DNA from: Oscillatoriales cyanobacterium | GTDB taxonomy: Bacteria; Cyanobacteriota; Cyanobacteriia; CACIAM-69d | Direction of reading: 5' to 3' | DNA: 35,960 nt | Assembly: GCA_004292515.1 (NCBI GenBank) | Contig: RDXB01000076.1 | Coordinates: 1-35,960, forward strand | Shown here: positions 35,322-35,960 of the stretch, in pieces | Position numbering within the stretch: the first letter of the stretch is position 1 | How the letters are laid out: each line of letters begins with the position of its first letter | Translations under genes and position numbers: made by a program | Notes under the pieces: model-generated | Told to the model about the DNA's origin: nothing | Databases searched by the model: none | The model's input: only the letters and a program-made list of their open reading frames with translations

Positions 35322-35960
35322 TCAACCCTTGCCGCCACCGATCAGATACAACAGCGCCATCCGCACCGCAATGCCGCTGGTGACTTGATCGGGCACCAAG
35401 CTGATCGCCGGATCATCCATCACGTCCGAATCCAGTTCTACTCCGCGATTGGTCGGGCCCGGATGCAACACCTGCACCTCCGGCTTGCACAACCGCAGGC
35501 GATCGCGCGTGATGCCGTAGCGCTGGTGATATTCCCGCAAGCTGGGCAACAGGTGCTGGCTCATGCGCTCCTGTTGCAACCGCAGGGTCATCACAAAATC
35601 TGCATCCTCTAGGGCCGGTTCCAATTCCCAATGCAGACACAGGGTCGATCGCCCCAGCTCTCCGGGTAAAAACTCCGCAAACTCGCGCGGCAACAGGGTC
35701 GGCGGCCCGGCCAAATGCACCTCCGCCCCCGCCGCCGTCAGGCTCCAAAGGTTCGATCGCGCCACCCGCGAGTGCAAAATATCCCCCACGATCGCCACCT
35801 TTTTGCCGGCCAAGTCTTGGGTGCTGGGCTTTCCGGGGTTCAACACCTGGCAAATCGAAAACAAATCCAACAGGCCTTGGGAGGGGTGCTCGTGCTGACC
35901 ATCCCCCGCATTCAGCACGCTCACGCCCGACTTGAGCCGATCCATTTCCGCCGCGATCGA
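35322..35960 (-). CDS. pyrB: Aspartate carbamoyltransferase catalytic subunit (partial)
   Basis: PyrB condenses carbamoyl phosphate with aspartate in pyrimidine synthesis. The 212 residues in the window are the C-terminal two thirds; the start lies beyond the right edge. Visible motifs are HPSQGLLDL, the hinge [18 protein letters not shown] for the aspartate loop and [10 protein letters not shown]. The C-terminal helices [16 protein letters not shown] end the protein. The frame stays open to the last base of the window. The amino acid motifs separate it from ornithine carbamoyltransferase. Confidence 0.96.
   Translation of the reverse strand, partial: SIAAEMDRLKSGVSVLNAGDGQHEHPSQGLLDLFSICQVLNPGKPSTQDLAGKKVAIVGDILHSRVARSNLWSLTAAGAEVHLAGPPTLLPREFAEFLPGELGRSTLCLHWELEPALEDADFVMTLRLQQERMSQHLLPSLREYHQRYGITRDRLRLCKPEVQVLHPGPTNRGVELDSDVMDDPAISLVPDQVTSGIAVRMALLYLIGGGKG

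Overview
This window comes from a cyanobacterial chromosome. It carries genes found only in oxygenic phototrophs or typical of them: psaM (photosystem I), petN (cytochrome b6f), petE (plastocyanin), chlH (Mg-chelatase), a Tic20-like protein, a VTE5-like kinase, a SasA clock kinase and an NblR-type regulator. The octamer GCGATCGC (the HIP1 palindrome of cyanobacteria) is scattered through most genes and spacers. The DNA is GC-rich, except for one visibly AT-richer stretch at about 13.1-15.5 kb. The genus cannot be fixed from this evidence.

Layout. 0-2.6 kb: the tail of an unidentified gene, trpE, and a convergent DUF1499 gene. 2.7-6.4 kb, minus strand: rpsF, a tic20-like gene, tgt and a TerC-family gene. 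6.5-7.5 kb: psaM with a terminator, then a small membrane protein. 7.5-12.97 kb, minus strand: a Cys-rich small protein, cysS, a HAD hydrolase, a 43-residue membrane peptide, petN, a pentapeptide-repeat protein, and a K+ channel gene interrupted by a frameshift. 13.06-15.46 kb: an AT-rich islet with an AAA/ABC-type ATPase and an HNH nuclease, a Septu-like (PtuA/PtuB) anti-phage pair, plus a possible gene remnant. 15.5-21.4 kb: chlH and sasA. 21.4-22.3 kb: a long spacer with a 17-bp tandem array. 22.3-24.9 kb: a coiled-coil protein, an S4-domain protein, pgsA and petE. 25.3-26.6 kb: a duplicated TM2/DUF2358 gene pair in which one DUF2358 copy is truncated. 26.7-28.5 kb: nblR-like gene divergent from a TIGR03943 gene, with an 11-bp tandem array between them. 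29-33.6 kb: an Ig-like/propeller protein, a Ca2+/H+ antiporter, a small acidic protein, yidD and a VTE5-like kinase. 33.8-36 kb: pheS and the 3' part of pyrB.

Most genes are housekeeping or photosynthesis genes standing alone or in short same-strand runs, as is usual in cyanobacteria. The only clear accessory system is the Septu-like pair. The most striking structure not explained by genes is a family of roughly 75-120 bp intergenic repeats. They share the perfect 18-bp palindrome AAGGGGCTTAAGCCCCTT and a conserved flank (GGTGGAATCAGGGTTT...GATTTGACGAC). There are seven recognisable copies, in both orientations, plus degenerate pieces, all in spacers. Several unrelated short tandem arrays (units of 11, 14, 17 and 17 bp) also occupy spacers, and two of them touch the repeat family.
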